Positions 1-4,537 of a DNA stretch of 5,520 bases are shown here, piece by piece. Below the pieces are notes generated by a model, which saw nothing but the letters and a program-made list of their open reading frames with translations, was not told where the DNA came from and searched no databases. Origin of the DNA: Balneolaceae bacterium (GTDB lineage: Bacteria; Bacteroidota; Rhodothermia; Balneolales; Balneolaceae); NCBI GenBank assembly GCA_007134665.1, contig SLKH01000108.1, positions 1 through 5,520 of the forward strand, given 5' to 3'. The position numbers and the translations under genes were made by a program. How positions within the stretch are numbered: the first letter of the stretch is position 1; each line of letters starts with the position of its first letter.

Positions 1-1179
1 AAAAAAGATATCTACATCACCACCGCAGTTCGGACTGCTTGCGGTAAAGCCAATAAAGGATCCCTGCGTTTTACCCGTCCCGATTCACTGGGAGGAGAGG
101 TAATAAAAGATCTGCTGAATCGATCACCCGGACTGGAACCGGAGATGGTGGATGATGTCATCATGGGATGTGCCTTTCCGGAGGGTTCGCAGGGGATGAA
201 TGTGGCTCGCCAGTGCGGGATTCTGGGTGGATTACCCGACTCGGTTCCGGGTATGACCATCAACCGGTTTTGTTCTTCAGGGCTTCAGTCGATTGCCATG
301 GCTGCAGAACGGATTATGGGCGGAGGAGCCGATGTGATTATTGCCGGAGGGGTGGAGAGCATGTCACAGGTTCCGATGGGTGGCTATACTGTTCATCCCA
401 ATCCGGATCTGATTGAACAGCGCCCGGAAGTATATATTAATATGGGATTGACTGCGGAGAATGTGGCAGACAAATATGGAATCCATCGTAACGACCAGGA
501 TGAATTTGCACTGCGTAGCCATCAAAATGCAGTCAATGCATGGGAAAACGGTTTTTTTGATGAGCAGATTACTCCTGTAGAAGTCAGGCATAAGTATGTA
601 ACGGCTGGTAACGACGTGGAGGAAGAGACCTTTACATTCAAACAGGATGAAGGCCCGAGGAGAGATACCAGCCTCGAGGCACTTGCCGGCTTGAAACCGG
701 TATTCAAGCAGGGTGGGTCGGTAACAGCAGGCAACTCTTCGCAGATGAACGATGCGGCTTCTGCTGTAGTAGTGATGAGCCGGAAAAAAGCCGAAGAGCT
801 GGGGTTAAATCCGATGGCACGGTATCTCGGATTTTCCGTGGGCGGAGTTGCGCCGGATATTATGGGTATCGGCCCGGTTGAAGCTGTTCCCAAAGTATTA
901 AAACAGACAGGGTTGAGCCTGGATGATATCGGCCTGGTCGAACTGAACGAGGCATTTGCCGCACAGGCCGTTGCCGTGATACGGGAACTGGGGATGGATG
1001 AAGATCAAGTGAATGTCAATGGCGGCGCTATTGCTATGGGCCATCCTCTTGGTTGTACCGGCGCAAAACTGACTACCCAGATTCTCTATGAACTCAAACG
1101 CCGCAACAAGCAGTTTGGGTTGGTTACGATGTGCGTCGGCGGCGGGATGGGAGCTGCGGGGGTATTTGAAGTTGTTTGA
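1..1179 (+). CDS. fadA: 3-ketoacyl-CoA thiolase (acetyl-CoA C-acyltransferase), 5' end cut by window
   Basis: Thiolase that cleaves 3-ketoacyl-CoA with CoA to acetyl-CoA and a shortened acyl-CoA, the last step of beta-oxidation in the cytoplasm. The frame is open from base 1 and gives 392 visible residues. Thiolases of this family are about 390-395 long, so only the initiator and perhaps one to three residues are missing. Visible motifs (window residue numbers): nucleophilic Cys91 in NRFCSSGLQ, the GNSSQMNDAA stretch near 243-252, NEAFAAQ at 316-322, His348 in AMGHPLGCTGAK, and the second catalytic Cys378 in MCVGGGMGAAG. The ATG at 145 is internal: the N-terminal TAVRTACGK thiolase motif lies upstream of it in the same frame. 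Overall style is closer to FadA/FadI than to a short-chain biosynthetic thiolase, but acetoacetyl-CoA thiolase (AtoB-like) cannot be excluded. An upstream partner such as a multifunctional FadB/FadJ would be expected just outside the window. Confidence 0.93.
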   Translation, partial: KKDIYITTAVRTACGKANKGSLRFTRPDSLGGEVIKDLLNRSPGLEPEMVDDVIMGCAFPEGSQGMNVARQCGILGGLPDSVPGMTINRFCSSGLQSIAMAAERIMGGGADVIIAGGVESMSQVPMGGYTVHPNPDLIEQRPEVYINMGLTAENVADKYGIHRNDQDEFALRSHQNAVNAWENGFFDEQITPVEVRHKYVTAGNDVEEETFTFKQDEGPRRDTSLEALAGLKPVFKQGGSVTAGNSSQMNDAASAVVVMSRKKAEELGLNPMARYLGFSVGGVAPDIMGIGPVEAVPKVLKQTGLSLDDIGLVELNEAFAAQAVAVIRELGMDEDQVNVNGGAIAMGHPLGCTGAKLTTQILYELKRRNKQFGLVTMCVGGGMGAAGVFEVV

Positions 1180-1189
1180 TTAGTGTAAA

Positions 1190-1221
1190 AATTTAATCCG
1201 GATCCGGCCTTGATTTAAATT
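1190..1221 (+). terminator. possible weak stem-loop after the thiolase gene
   Basis: Eleven bases past the thiolase stop, AATTTAATC (1190-1198) can pair with GATTTAAATT (1212-1221) with one bulged T. The 13-base loop, together with the last arm base, contains the perfect palindrome CCGGATCCGG (1198-1207). There is no following U-tract, so intrinsic termination is doubtful. It could equally be a 3' end stabiliser or chance in AT-rich sequence. Confidence 0.25.
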
Positions 1222-1237
1222 GGACAGATTTTGTAAG

Positions 1238-1269
1238 GAAGTCGAAAGTAGAAGGTCATAAGTAGAAAG
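1238..1269 (+). repeat. degenerate 7-base tandem repeat array A
   Basis: Four successive heptamers are visible: GAAGTCG, AAAGTAG, AAGGTCA, TAAGTAG, then a partial AAAG. They share an NNAGTNN or NNGGTNN core. The array faces array B (1395-1429), which is the same repeat on the other strand. The 31-base arms 1239-1269 and 1398-1428 match at 23 of 31 positions when one is reverse-complemented. The sequence is non-coding; the rest of the 1180-1464 spacer shows no gene. Confidence 0.65.
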
Positions 1270-1394
1270 AACCTTGGTATAAATCTGACACATATGAATA
1301 ATTATAGAAATTTATAGGTTTGGAATAAATCATTGGATCAGGCGACAGTTGTTTACACTTTAACTCAATCTCTGAAAAATCAGCTTCTGTTAAC

Positions 1395-1429
1395 ATACTT
1401 TTGACTATCGACTTTATACCTTCGACTTA
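1395..1429 (-). repeat. degenerate 7-base tandem repeat array B (inverted relative to A)
   Basis: Read on the minus strand from 1429 to 1395 the units are TAAGTCG, AAGGTAT, AAAGTCG, ATAGTCA, AAAGTAT, five in exact 7-base phase. The array lies 35 bases upstream of the reductase start codon. With array A it forms an imperfect inverted repeat separated by about 130 bases. A TACTTTTG string (1396-1403) inside it resembles a Bacteroidota -7 element, but no matching TTTG box lies at the expected distance. Confidence 0.65.
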
Positions 1430-1464
1430 AGAAATAATGACTGGTAACCATAACCCATACACCT

Positions 1465-2334
1465 ATGTTCACACCCAATACTTTAACCAACCAAACCATC
1501 CTCATCACCGGCGGAGGCAGTGGGCTGGGGCTTTCGATGGCGAAGATGTTTGCGTCCCTTGGTGCGGATATTGCCATTTGCGGGCGGACTGAAGAAAAAC
1601 TAAAAGAAGCGGTAGATGTTATACGTAAAGAGGGTGAGGAGGCAGATTTAAAAACCGATGTAAGGTATTATGTTGTTGATGTCAGGGAATACAACCGGGT
1701 GAGGGATATGATAGAGAGCATTGTTAAAGATTTCGGATCGATGGAAGGGCTGGTCAACAATGCGGCCGGAAATTTTCTGAGTGCATCGGAAGATCTTTCA
1801 CCTGGCGGATTTAAAGCAGTGGTGGATATCGTGCTGCATGGAAGTTTTAATTGTACACACACATTCGGAAACTACCTGATCGACAATAAGAAAAAAGGGA
1901 ATATCCTCAATATCGTGACAACCTATGCCGAGGGAACCGGTTCTGCGTTTGTGCTTCCATCGGCGTGTGGCAAAGCCGGCGTATTAGCCATGACCCGCTC
2001 TCTTGCTTATGAATGGGCCACCTACGGAATCCGGCTCAATGCCATCGCTCCGGGGCCGTTCCCGACGGAAGGGGCATGGACGCAATTGCTGCCAACAAAA
2101 AAAGCTGAGAAAAAATTCCTCGAAAAGATCCCGATGGGCCGATACGGTAAGCATGAGGAGCTGGCCAGCCTGGCGGCATTCATGATGTCAGATATGGCTG
2201 AATATATTACCGGTGAGTGTGTCACAATTGATGGCGGGGAGAAACTTGCTGCCGGACAATTTAATTTCATTGATTCACTAATGTCGCGCGGCAAGCTGAA
2301 GAAGGTATTCAGGATGATGAGAGGGAAAGGGTGA
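1465..2334 (+). CDS. SDR-family 2,4-dienoyl-CoA reductase (NADPH), DECR1-like
   Basis: Short-chain dehydrogenase of 289 residues with a Rossmann nucleotide-binding motif TGGGSGLG (15-22), Arg41 after beta-2 (suits NADPH) and NNAAGN at 98-103. It lacks the usual YxxxK: the position four before Lys170 is Ser166 (PSACGK). Instead Tyr154 lies in TTYAEG and Asn103 in AAGNF. As I recall human mitochondrial 2,4-dienoyl-CoA reductase (Asn148, Tyr199, Ser210, Lys214), the Asn-to-Tyr distance of 51 is identical and Tyr-to-Ser is one longer. The downstream PGPFPTEGA and the C-terminal GGE...GQFN also fit. The enzyme reduces 2,4-dienoyl-CoA to a trans-3-enoyl-CoA, letting beta-oxidation handle polyunsaturated chains, which suits the thiolase neighbour. 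ATG 1465 puts the Rossmann motif at the normal distance from the N-terminus; no clear Shine-Dalgarno precedes it. A generic enoyl reductase/dehydrogenase is the main alternative. Confidence 0.88.
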   Translation: MFTPNTLTNQTILITGGGSGLGLSMAKMFASLGADIAICGRTEEKLKEAVDVIRKEGEEADLKTDVRYYVVDVREYNRVRDMIESIVKDFGSMEGLVNNAAGNFLSASEDLSPGGFKAVVDIVLHGSFNCTHTFGNYLIDNKKKGNILNIVTTYAEGTGSAFVLPSACGKAGVLAMTRSLAYEWATYGIRLNAIAPGPFPTEGAWTQLLPTKKAEKKFLEKIPMGRYGKHEELASLAAFMMSDMAEYITGECVTIDGGEKLAAGQFNFIDSLMSRGKLKKVFRMMRGKG

Positions 2335-2380
2335 GTAGATAGCAGAAGGTCTAAAGTTTTGAGTTTTGAGTTTTGAGTTT
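2332..2380 (+). repeat. 7-base tandem repeat array C, starting on the reductase stop codon
   Basis: Seven consecutive heptamers fill 49 bases: TGAGTAG, ATAGCAG, AAGGTCT, AAAGTTT, then TGAGTTT three times. The first unit contains the TGA stop of the reductase gene. Units resemble those of arrays A and B (AAGGTCT vs AAGGTCA, TGAGTAG vs TAAGTAG, ATAGCAG vs ATAGTCA), so this appears to be the same family, with the last three units freshly homogenised. Confidence 0.75.
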
Positions 2381-2463
2381 GGCAAAGTTGAACTTCAAAG
2401 ATTTCCGCTTTACTTATCAACGCTGTTCAAAATCAGTTCATGTTTGTTTATATATCGTTACTG

Positions 2464-2498
2464 TTTCTCGCAGAGTTACGCTGATTTTGGCGCAGATT
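2464..2498 (-). repeat. 11/12-base degenerate tandem repeat
   Basis: Read on the minus strand: AATCTGCGCCAA (2498-2487), AATCAGCGTAA (2486-2476), CTCTGCGAGAAA (2475-2464), three units built on an A-T-C-(T/A)-GCG core. TATCGCAATAT just to the right may be a decayed fourth unit. This lies in the 203-base convergent spacer 2335-2537, where I see no gene and no convincing terminator hairpin. It is unrelated to the heptamer family in unit length and sequence. Confidence 0.5.
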
Positions 2499-2537
2499 AT
2501 CGCAATATATCGGGAACGTTATAGATTTTCCTTCTTT

Positions 2538-3077
2538 TCAGGACTCAAAATGTTTCTTCTCTTTTTTAAAATCTTCATCACTGATCAGCCCCTGCTGCCA
2601 GAGTCCGGTTAGATAGTCCATTTTGTCAAGGGTGCCGGGATCGTGATCCGGTTCTCCATATTTACGGCCGGTTTGTTTTTTTAAATGTTGATGCCCCAGG
2701 TTAATGGCATCCTGAATCGTATCGGCAAGTTTATGTGGTTCCTGTGTACCCGTAATCCTGATTTCACTCACAGCCGCTTTAATGACAACCGTGCCAGTGC
2801 GAAATAACCGCCCGGTCAGGGATTGCTCTGTCTCAACATTTTCTATGCTTAACAGGTCTATTTTTACAGATTTATTATTCTTTACCTCCCGGATAAACAG
2901 ATCGTGTATTTCATAATGTACGGAGGTTCTCTTTTTGTGAGTTATCCAGAGGATGATAACTCCAATTCCAAACAGGGGAATCAGGAGAATTCCAAAAAAG
3001 TAGCCCCAGAAATAAGCCCGCCAATCTGGCGTTATGTTGATATGTCGCTTATGATTCATTTCAATTTTCTTTAACAA
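2538..3077 (-). CDS. membrane-anchored protein with PH-like and SHOCT-like domains, unknown function
   Basis: Predicted 179-residue protein. A basic N-terminus is followed by one hydrophobic segment (about 22-46) that could be a single helix or a short hairpin around Pro34. Residues about 53-130 have the strand pattern of bacterial PH domains (YEIHDLFIREV, IENVETEQSLTGRLF, GTVVI, IRITG), ending in an amphipathic helix. The last 26 residues (DYLTGLWQQGLISDEDFKKE...) match the short C-terminal SHOCT type: a leucine helix, a G-(I/L) turn and an acidic-aromatic helix. Such proteins are usually membrane-associated; their biochemical role is not established and I assign none. Start: TTG 3077 has GAAGAGG seven bases upstream; ATG 3059 (six residues later) lacks a good ribosome site but remains possible. 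It is transcribed divergently from ccmC and convergently with the reductase gene. Confidence 0.8.
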   Translation of the reverse strand: MLKKIEMNHKRHINITPDWRAYFWGYFFGILLIPLFGIGVIILWITHKKRTSVHYEIHDLFIREVKNNKSVKIDLLSIENVETEQSLTGRLFRTGTVVIKAAVSEIRITGTQEPHKLADTIQDAINLGHQHLKKQTGRKYGEPDHDPGTLDKMDYLTGLWQQGLISDEDFKKEKKHFES

Positions 3078-3084
3078 TTCATTG

Positions 3085-3091
3085 CCTCTTC
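3085..3091 (-). promoter_or_regulatory. ribosome binding site supporting a TTG start
   Basis: GAAGAGG on the minus strand, with a 7-base spacer to the TTG at 3077-3075. It decides for the TTG over the in-frame ATG at 3059-3057, which is preceded only by AAAGAAAATTGAA. An ATG at 3082-3080 in another frame opens a three-codon frame (Met-Asn-Cys-stop) overlapping the TTG. Confidence 0.5.
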
Positions 3092-3103
3092 ACATTCCAT
3101 GTC

Positions 3104-3147
3104 TATTCTGTATTCGCAAAAAATGACTGTATTCGGAATACTATTCC
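3104..3147. promoter_or_regulatory. candidate operator cluster: TATTC motifs and a 13-base palindrome
   Basis: Between the divergent genes, TATTC occurs at 3104, 3111, 3130 and 3142, and its complement GAATA at 3136. CTGTATTCG is repeated exactly at 3108-3116 and 3127-3135, 19 bases apart. GGAATA-C-TATTCC (3135-3147) is a perfect palindrome with six-base arms. The arrangement suits binding of a dimeric regulator controlling one or both flanking genes; no regulator gene is visible to match it. Confidence 0.4.
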
Positions 3148-3150
3148 AAT

Positions 3151-3189
3151 CCTGAAAAATTTGAACTGAAATTTTGTATCTTTTTCAGG
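3151..3189. promoter_or_regulatory. inverted repeat with nested alternative hairpin upstream of ccmC
   Basis: CCTGAAAAA (3151-3159) and TTTTTCAGG (3181-3189) are perfect nine-base inverted arms around 21 bases. A competing inner stem, AAAATTT (3156-3162) with AAATTTT (3169-3175), shares bases with the outer left arm, so the two structures cannot form together. It ends 34 bases before the ccmC start. It could be an operator, a leader RNA structure or chance. TTGAAC (3161-3166) is a possible but unsupported -35 element. Confidence 0.35.
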
Positions 3190-3211
3190 ATAAGAAAGAA
3201 ATTCTTAAAAT

Positions 3212-3217
3212 GAAGAG
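3212..3217 (+). promoter_or_regulatory. ribosome binding site for the ccmC TTG start
   Basis: GAAGAG six bases before TTG 3224. Upstream in this frame a TAA stop at 3206-3208 leaves no ATG. The nearest in-frame ATG is residue 12, inside the first membrane helix, so TTG is the likely start. A five-codon frame from ATG 3210 ends in a TGA overlapping the TTG (TTGA), which could couple translation. Confidence 0.55.
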
Positions 3218-3223
3218 TCCGCA

Positions 3224-3886
3224 TTGAAGACCTGGAAATATATTGTCGCTATCTGGATGACCGTAGTTATATCCGCCGGTTTTCTGATCCGTATACCGCA
3301 TATACCCATTCTTGAGGAAACTGCTCGAAACCTGTTTTTGCATGTTCCGATGTGGTTTACAATGATGATTGCGTTCGCGATGGCGTTTTATTTCAGTATC
3401 CGGTTCCTGAATGATGAAGACATCGTGTGGGATCAAAAAGCTGAAACCGCCACTGCTGTAGGTTTGGCATTTGGCATATGTGGCCTGTTAACCGGTTCAT
3501 TATGGGCCCGTTTTACATGGGGGACATGGTGGACATTTGCAGAGCCCAGGATGAATCTGTCAGCATTGGCAATGCTCATATTTGTGGCATATTTTATTCT
3601 TCGGTCTGCATTTAATGATGAGGAAAAAAGAGCAAAAATTTCAGCAGTTTATAATATTTTTGGAGTTACAACGATACCTTTTTTGCTCTATATCATACCA
3701 AGGCAAATGCCGAGCTTACATCCCGGAGCCGAGGGTAACCCTGCATTCAGTGATATGACGGCTCCTGAACTCAGAATTATTTTTTATCCTGCAGTAATCG
3801 GATTTATTGGGTTATCCATCTGGATGATGGATATATTAAACAGGTATAAAGCGATACAAAGACGTGCCAGGAAGGTTGAAACATGA
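3224..3886 (+). CDS. ccmC: cytochrome c maturation protein CcmC (CcsA-like heme-handling membrane protein)
   Basis: Integral membrane protein of 220 residues that presents heme to CcmE on the outer face of the cytoplasmic membrane. About six helices are visible (roughly 6-23, 43-62, 74-95, 112-130, 142-159, 185-204), the CcmC layout. Conserved heme-ligand candidates are His40 in FLHVPMWF and His166 in PSLHPG, both in periplasmic-side loops. Between them is the tryptophan-rich heme loop WGTWWTFAEPRMN (99-111). The usual Asp after the last aromatic is Ala106 here, with Glu107 next to it. Length is close to the short Bacteroidota type rather than proteobacterial CcmC (about 245). TTG start with a GAAGAG site. 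The stop overlaps the next start by ATGA, making this the first gene of a coupled ccmCDEF operon. CcsA of system II is excluded by its small size and by the ccmE/ccmF neighbours. Confidence 0.92.
   Translation: MKTWKYIVAIWMTVVISAGFLIRIPHIPILEETARNLFLHVPMWFTMMIAFAMAFYFSIRFLNDEDIVWDQKAETATAVGLAFGICGLLTGSLWARFTWGTWWTFAEPRMNLSALAMLIFVAYFILRSAFNDEEKRAKISAVYNIFGVTTIPFLLYIIPRQMPSLHPGAEGNPAFSDMTAPELRIIFYPAVIGFIGLSIWMMDILNRYKAIQRRARKVET
3869..3875 (+). promoter_or_regulatory. ribosome binding site for ccmD inside ccmC
   Basis: AGGAAGG followed by a 7-base spacer to ATG 3883. It supports the long form of CcmD over an internal start at Met40 or Met41. Confidence 0.6.
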
Positions 3887-4143
3887 GATTAAATTTTACA
3901 CAAGAACCATATAATACAGACGTTGATACCCTGACGAAAAGCTACAGCGACCAATGGGGGGCCATGGAGCAGATGGAAGAAGCATCTGCTTTTGTACAGA
4001 TGATGGCTTCAAACGACCTGATTTTTGTCGTTCTTGGGGTAAGCTTAATTATTTGGTTTATTTTATTATTTTTTATGGTTCGGGTTGACCGTAAAGTCTC
4101 AAAACTTGAAGAAGAAATTAACAGTAAAGAAGAAAATTCATGA
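3883..4143 (+). CDS. ccmD: CcmD family protein, single-span heme-export accessory subunit
   Basis: Small protein of 86 residues: a polar N-terminal part (1-45), one membrane helix (about 46-66, rich in Ile/Phe/Leu) and a charged tail (VDRKVSKLEEEI...) that can form a short coiled coil. The helix followed by Arg-Val-Asp-Arg-Lys and a Lys/Glu helix is the CcmD pattern. CcmD proteins bind the CcmC-CcmE complex and help release heme-loaded CcmE. The identification rests on this pattern plus its place between ccmC and ccmE, since the sequence itself is weakly conserved. Most CcmD proteins start close to the helix, so the 45-residue extension is unusual. It has a high Met content (Met28, 31, 40, 41). 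The start is supported by AGGAAGG and an ATGA overlap with ccmC; the stop overlaps ccmE by ATGA. Confidence 0.78.
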   Translation: MRLNFTQEPYNTDVDTLTKSYSDQWGAMEQMEEASAFVQMMASNDLIFVVLGVSLIIWFILLFFMVRVDRKVSKLEEEINSKEENS

Positions 4144-4535
4144 AGCCTAAATTAATTCTTGGTGTCGTTTCAATTGTACTTTTTACATCATTGTTGATGT
4201 ACAACTTTGGAACGAGCATCAGTACCTATGTCAACTTCGAACAGGCTGAAAACAGAACCAGTTCTCATGTGGTAGGAGTTTGGGAGAGAAGTGAAGAGTT
4301 CGGTTTCAGTAATGAAACGATGCAATTTTCATTTCATATGAGGGATGAGGACGGAAATGTCAGGAGAGTTGTTTATCCGCGGCCCAAACCAAATAATTTT
4401 GAACAGGCTACCCAATTGGTCGTAATCGGAGAGATGCGGAATAATGTTTTTTATGCCAATGATATGCTTATGAAGTGCCCCTCCAAGTATAACGATCCGA
4501 GTGAGGCAGATTTTGTAAATGCTGAAGAATTTTAA
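4140..4535 (+). CDS. ccmE: heme chaperone CcmE, Cys (CXXXY) variant
   Basis: Periplasm-facing heme chaperone that carries heme covalently from CcmC to CcmF. The 131 residues comprise an N-terminal anchor helix (about 4-23) and an OB-fold beta-barrel: GVWERS, FSFHMRDEDGNVRRVVYPRPKPNNFEQATQ in the middle, and the LVVIGEMRNNVFYANDMLMK strands. The heme-attachment site, HDENY in Escherichia coli, is here Cys113-Pro-Ser-Lys-Tyr117 in LMKCPSKY: the His is Cys and the Tyr is kept. CXXXY CcmE forms are known in archaea and some bacteria (called system I*), where heme attaches through the Cys. Start by ATGA overlap with ccmD and an AAGAAG stretch upstream. ccmF follows after two bases. Family membership is firm from motif plus context; the Cys chemistry in this organism is inferred. 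Confidence 0.92.
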   Translation: MKPKLILGVVSIVLFTSLLMYNFGTSISTYVNFEQAENRTSSHVVGVWERSEEFGFSNETMQFSFHMRDEDGNVRRVVYPRPKPNNFEQATQLVVIGEMRNNVFYANDMLMKCPSKYNDPSEADFVNAEEF

Positions 4536-4537
4536 TT

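Noticed and set aside
1198..1207. CCGGATCCGG as a regulator binding palindrome
   Set aside because: A single isolated 10-base palindrome just after a stop codon; better treated as part of the weak stem-loop, with no support for an operator.
1396..1403. TACTTTTG as a Bacteroidota-type -7 promoter element (TAnnTTTG) for the reductase gene
   Set aside because: No TTTG box at the expected upstream distance, and the string is fully explained by the heptamer repeat it lies in.
1238..1429. CRISPR-like array from clustered short repeats
   Set aside because: Units are 7 bases, contiguous and without spacers, and the two arrays are in opposite orientation; no cas gene is present.
2373..2612. Plus-strand open frame of about 79 codons in the convergent spacer
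   Set aside because: It runs through the repeat units and overlaps the 3' end of the PH/SHOCT gene on the other strand; no ribosome site and no recognisable protein pattern.
3177..3184. TATCTTTT as a -7 element for ccmC, with TTTG at 3160-3163
   Set aside because: Only 13 bases separate the boxes, shorter than the roughly 19-21 typical of Bacteroidota promoters, and the last base of the consensus is missing.
3206..3260. Frameshift at the start of ccmC
   Set aside because: Absence of an ATG is explained by a TTG start with a well-spaced GAAGAG site; the protein from there is complete for its family.
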